Below, piece after piece: positions 62,717 to 64,000 of a stretch of DNA of 64,000 nucleotides. The stretch is from Acetobacter estunensis (lineage in GTDB: Bacteria; Pseudomonadota; Alphaproteobacteria; Acetobacterales; Acetobacteraceae), in contig NZ_JAHRDV010000007.1 in the NCBI RefSeq assembly GCF_019083805.1, forward strand, positions 62,001 through 126,000, in the 5' to 3' direction. The notes beneath the pieces were generated by a model. It ran no database searches. It was not told the DNA's origin and saw only the letters and a list, made by a program, of their open reading frames with translations. The first letter of the stretch is position 1. The number at the start of each line of letters is the position of its first letter. Position numbers and translations under genes: made by a program.

Positions 62717-63334
62717 ATGAGCAAGCGCCTTGAGAGCAAGTACAAGATCAATCGCCGTCTGGGCGTCAACCTGTGGGGCCGCGCGAAGTCGCCGGTCAAC
62801 CGTCGTGAGTACGGTCCGGGTCAGCACGGCCAGCGTCGTAAGAGCAAGCCTTCGGACTACTCTGTCCAGCTGATGGCGAAGCAGAAGCTGAAGGGCTATT
62901 ACGGCAACATCAGCGAGAAGCAGTTCCGCAAATATTATGAGGAAGCCGTCCGTCGCAAGGGCGATACCTCCGAGAACCTGATCGGTCTGCTGGAGCGCCG
63001 TCTGGACGCCGTTGTGTACCGCCTGAAGTTCGCCATCACGCCGTTCGCGGCGCGTCAGTTCGTCAATCATGGCCATGTGCTGGTGAACGGCAAGAAGGTG
63101 AACATCCCGTCCTACCTCGTGCGTGAGGGTGACGTGATTGAGGTGCGCGAGAAGTCCAAGCAGCTCGCGGCTGTTCTCGATGCGTCTCAGACGGGTGAGC
63201 GCGATGTGCCGGAATACATGGAAGTCGATCATCGTCAGATGAAAGGTTCTTTCCTGCGTACGCCGAAGCTGGGAGATGTTCCCTACCCGGTGCAGATGGA
63301 ACCGAACTTGGTGGTCGAGTTCTACTCGCGCTGA
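62717..63334 (+). CDS. rpsD: 30S ribosomal protein S4
   Basis: A 205-residue S4 ([64 protein letters not shown]) with the S4 RNA-binding domain ([49 protein letters not shown]). It has no N-terminal zinc cysteines. It is a stand-alone gene, as usual in alphaproteobacteria. Confidence 0.97.
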   Translation: MSKRLESKYKINRRLGVNLWGRAKSPVNRREYGPGQHGQRRKSKPSDYSVQLMAKQKLKGYYGNISEKQFRKYYEEAVRRKGDTSENLIGLLERRLDAVVYRLKFAITPFAARQFVNHGHVLVNGKKVNIPSYLVREGDVIEVREKSKQLAAVLDASQTGERDVPEYMEVDHRQMKGSFLRTPKLGDVPYPVQMEPNLVVEFYSR

Positions 63335-63377
63335 TTTGGACGAGACGACCCGGCTCATGTGGTCGGGATATTTCTGG

Positions 63378-63407
63378 CGCCGGGCGGAGATTGTCTCTCC
63401 GCCCGGC
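63378..63407 (+). terminator. Intrinsic terminator of rpsD
   Basis: CGCCGGGCGGAGA (63378-63390) and TCTCCGCCCGGCG (63395-63407) form a perfect 13-bp GC-rich stem with a 4-nt loop, followed by TTTCCATTTT. Confidence 0.92.
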
Positions 63408-63464
63408 GTTTCCATTTTCGGGGCGGATTGACCCGTCTCAAGCCTTGCAGAAGTGCCGCACGCC

Positions 63465-64000
63465 ATGTCCCAGACGCAATCCGCTCCCGCCGGTCAGACA
63501 GCTATTGCCGATGCCATCGCGCGGCGTCGCACCTTTGCCATTATCTCTCATCCTGACGCCGGTAAGACGACGCTGACCGAGCGCATCCTACGTGCCGGTG
63601 GAGCGATTCAGATGGCGGGCAGTGTGCGCGCGAAGGGCGAACGACGACGCACGCGCTCGGACTGGATGGGTATCGAGCGGGATCGTGGGATTTCGGTCGT
63701 GACATCCGTGATGACGTTTGAATATGGCGGTTGTGTTTTCAATCTGCTCGACACACCGGGTCATGAAGACTTTTCGGAAGATACCTACCGCACGCTGACC
63801 GCCGTTGACTCGGCTGTGATGGTGATCGATGCAGCGAAAGGCATTGAGGACCGCACGCGTAAGCTGTTCGAAATCTGCCGGATGCGCGACATTCCCATCG
63901 TGACGTTCATCAACAAGATGGATCGTGAGGCGCAGGATCCGTTCGCGCTTCTGGACGAAATTTCGTCCTCGCTGGCGCTCGACACCTCTCCAGCGACCTG
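63465..64000 (+). CDS. prfC: Peptide chain release factor 3 (5' part, cut by window end)
   Basis: The first 178 codons of RF3, a GTPase that removes RF1/RF2 from the ribosome. The P-loop is [15 protein letters not shown], the G2 region is [23 protein letters not shown] (RF3-type), and the [16 protein letters not shown] (G3) and [12 protein letters not shown] (G4) motifs follow. The frame remains open at 64000, so the gene is incomplete only because the window ends. Confidence 0.93.
   Translation, partial: MSQTQSAPAGQTAIADAIARRRTFAIISHPDAGKTTLTERILRAGGAIQMAGSVRAKGERRRTRSDWMGIERDRGISVVTSVMTFEYGGCVFNLLDTPGHEDFSEDTYRTLTAVDSAVMVIDAAKGIEDRTRKLFEICRMRDIPIVTFINKMDREAQDPFALLDEISSSLALDTSPAT

Overview
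The window looks like a 64 kb piece of the chromosome of an alphaproteobacterium, most likely an acetic acid bacterium (Acetobacteraceae). Three things point there: GC is roughly 60% (estimated by eye), there is a FlbT/FlaF-type flagellin control locus, and the gene orders are alphaproteobacterial (plsC-miaB-phoH-ybeY-corC; gpmI-envC-ctpA-yibQ-rppH; rodZ-ispG-hisS-prfA). The genus is not determined. No transposase, integrase, prophage, rRNA or CRISPR array was found, so most of the window is core genome with small accessory patches.

Layout. 1-4.8 kb: tRNA-His, a Fur-box-controlled TonB-dependent siderophore receptor, a Sel1-repeat protein, and a convergent PLP aminotransferase. 5-7 kb: PII (glnB) and glutamine synthetase (glnA), the nitrogen assimilation pair. 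7-8 kb: a secreted DNA/RNA endonuclease behind a tiny coupled leader ORF. 7.9-13.2 kb (minus strand): plsC, a possible 60-codon gene, miaB, phoH, ybeY and corC, with overlapping or nearly touching ends. 13.5-19.7 kb: tamA-tamB, the outer membrane/translocation pair. 19.7-26.1 kb (minus strand): rppH, yibQ-like, ctpA, envC-like and gpmI, mixing cell-envelope division functions with glycolysis. 26.2-27.6 kb: a tiny acidic protein, msrB and upp. 27.7-31.4 kb (minus strand): flbT, flagellin, a TPR glycosyltransferase resembling Caulobacter FlmG, and flaF. The glycosyltransferase is visibly AT-richer than its surroundings.

31.5-39.2 kb (minus strand): ilvA, greA, carB, an AAA ATPase and carA. CarA carries an in-frame N-terminal helix-turn-helix domain, and two matching GGGAA-N5-TTCCC dyads lie between it and the divergent yqeY. 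39.3-43.8 kb: the macromolecular synthesis genes yqeY, dnaG and rpoD. 43.8-48.1 kb: a GNAT acetyltransferase, the ribosomal operon rpsF-rpsR-rplI, cfa and ubiG. 48.4-55.8 kb: lysC, a nitronate monooxygenase-like flavoprotein, rodZ, ispG, hisS and prfA. 55.8-59.3 kb: a beta-propeller/GGDEF diguanylate cyclase and an unknown secreted protein separate prfA from prmC. 59.4-64 kb: prmC, a DUF4167 protein, an Old Yellow Enzyme with a divergent ArsR regulator, rpsD, and the 5' part of prfC, which runs off the window.

The most unusual features are the HTH-CarA fusion with its paired dyads and the intervening AAA ATPase, the flagellin 5'-UTR hairpin next to flbT, the FlmG-like gene coupled to flaF, and two unrecorded small ORFs with strong Shine-Dalgarno sites (before the nuclease and before miaB). 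All family assignments come from reading motifs; no database search was run.
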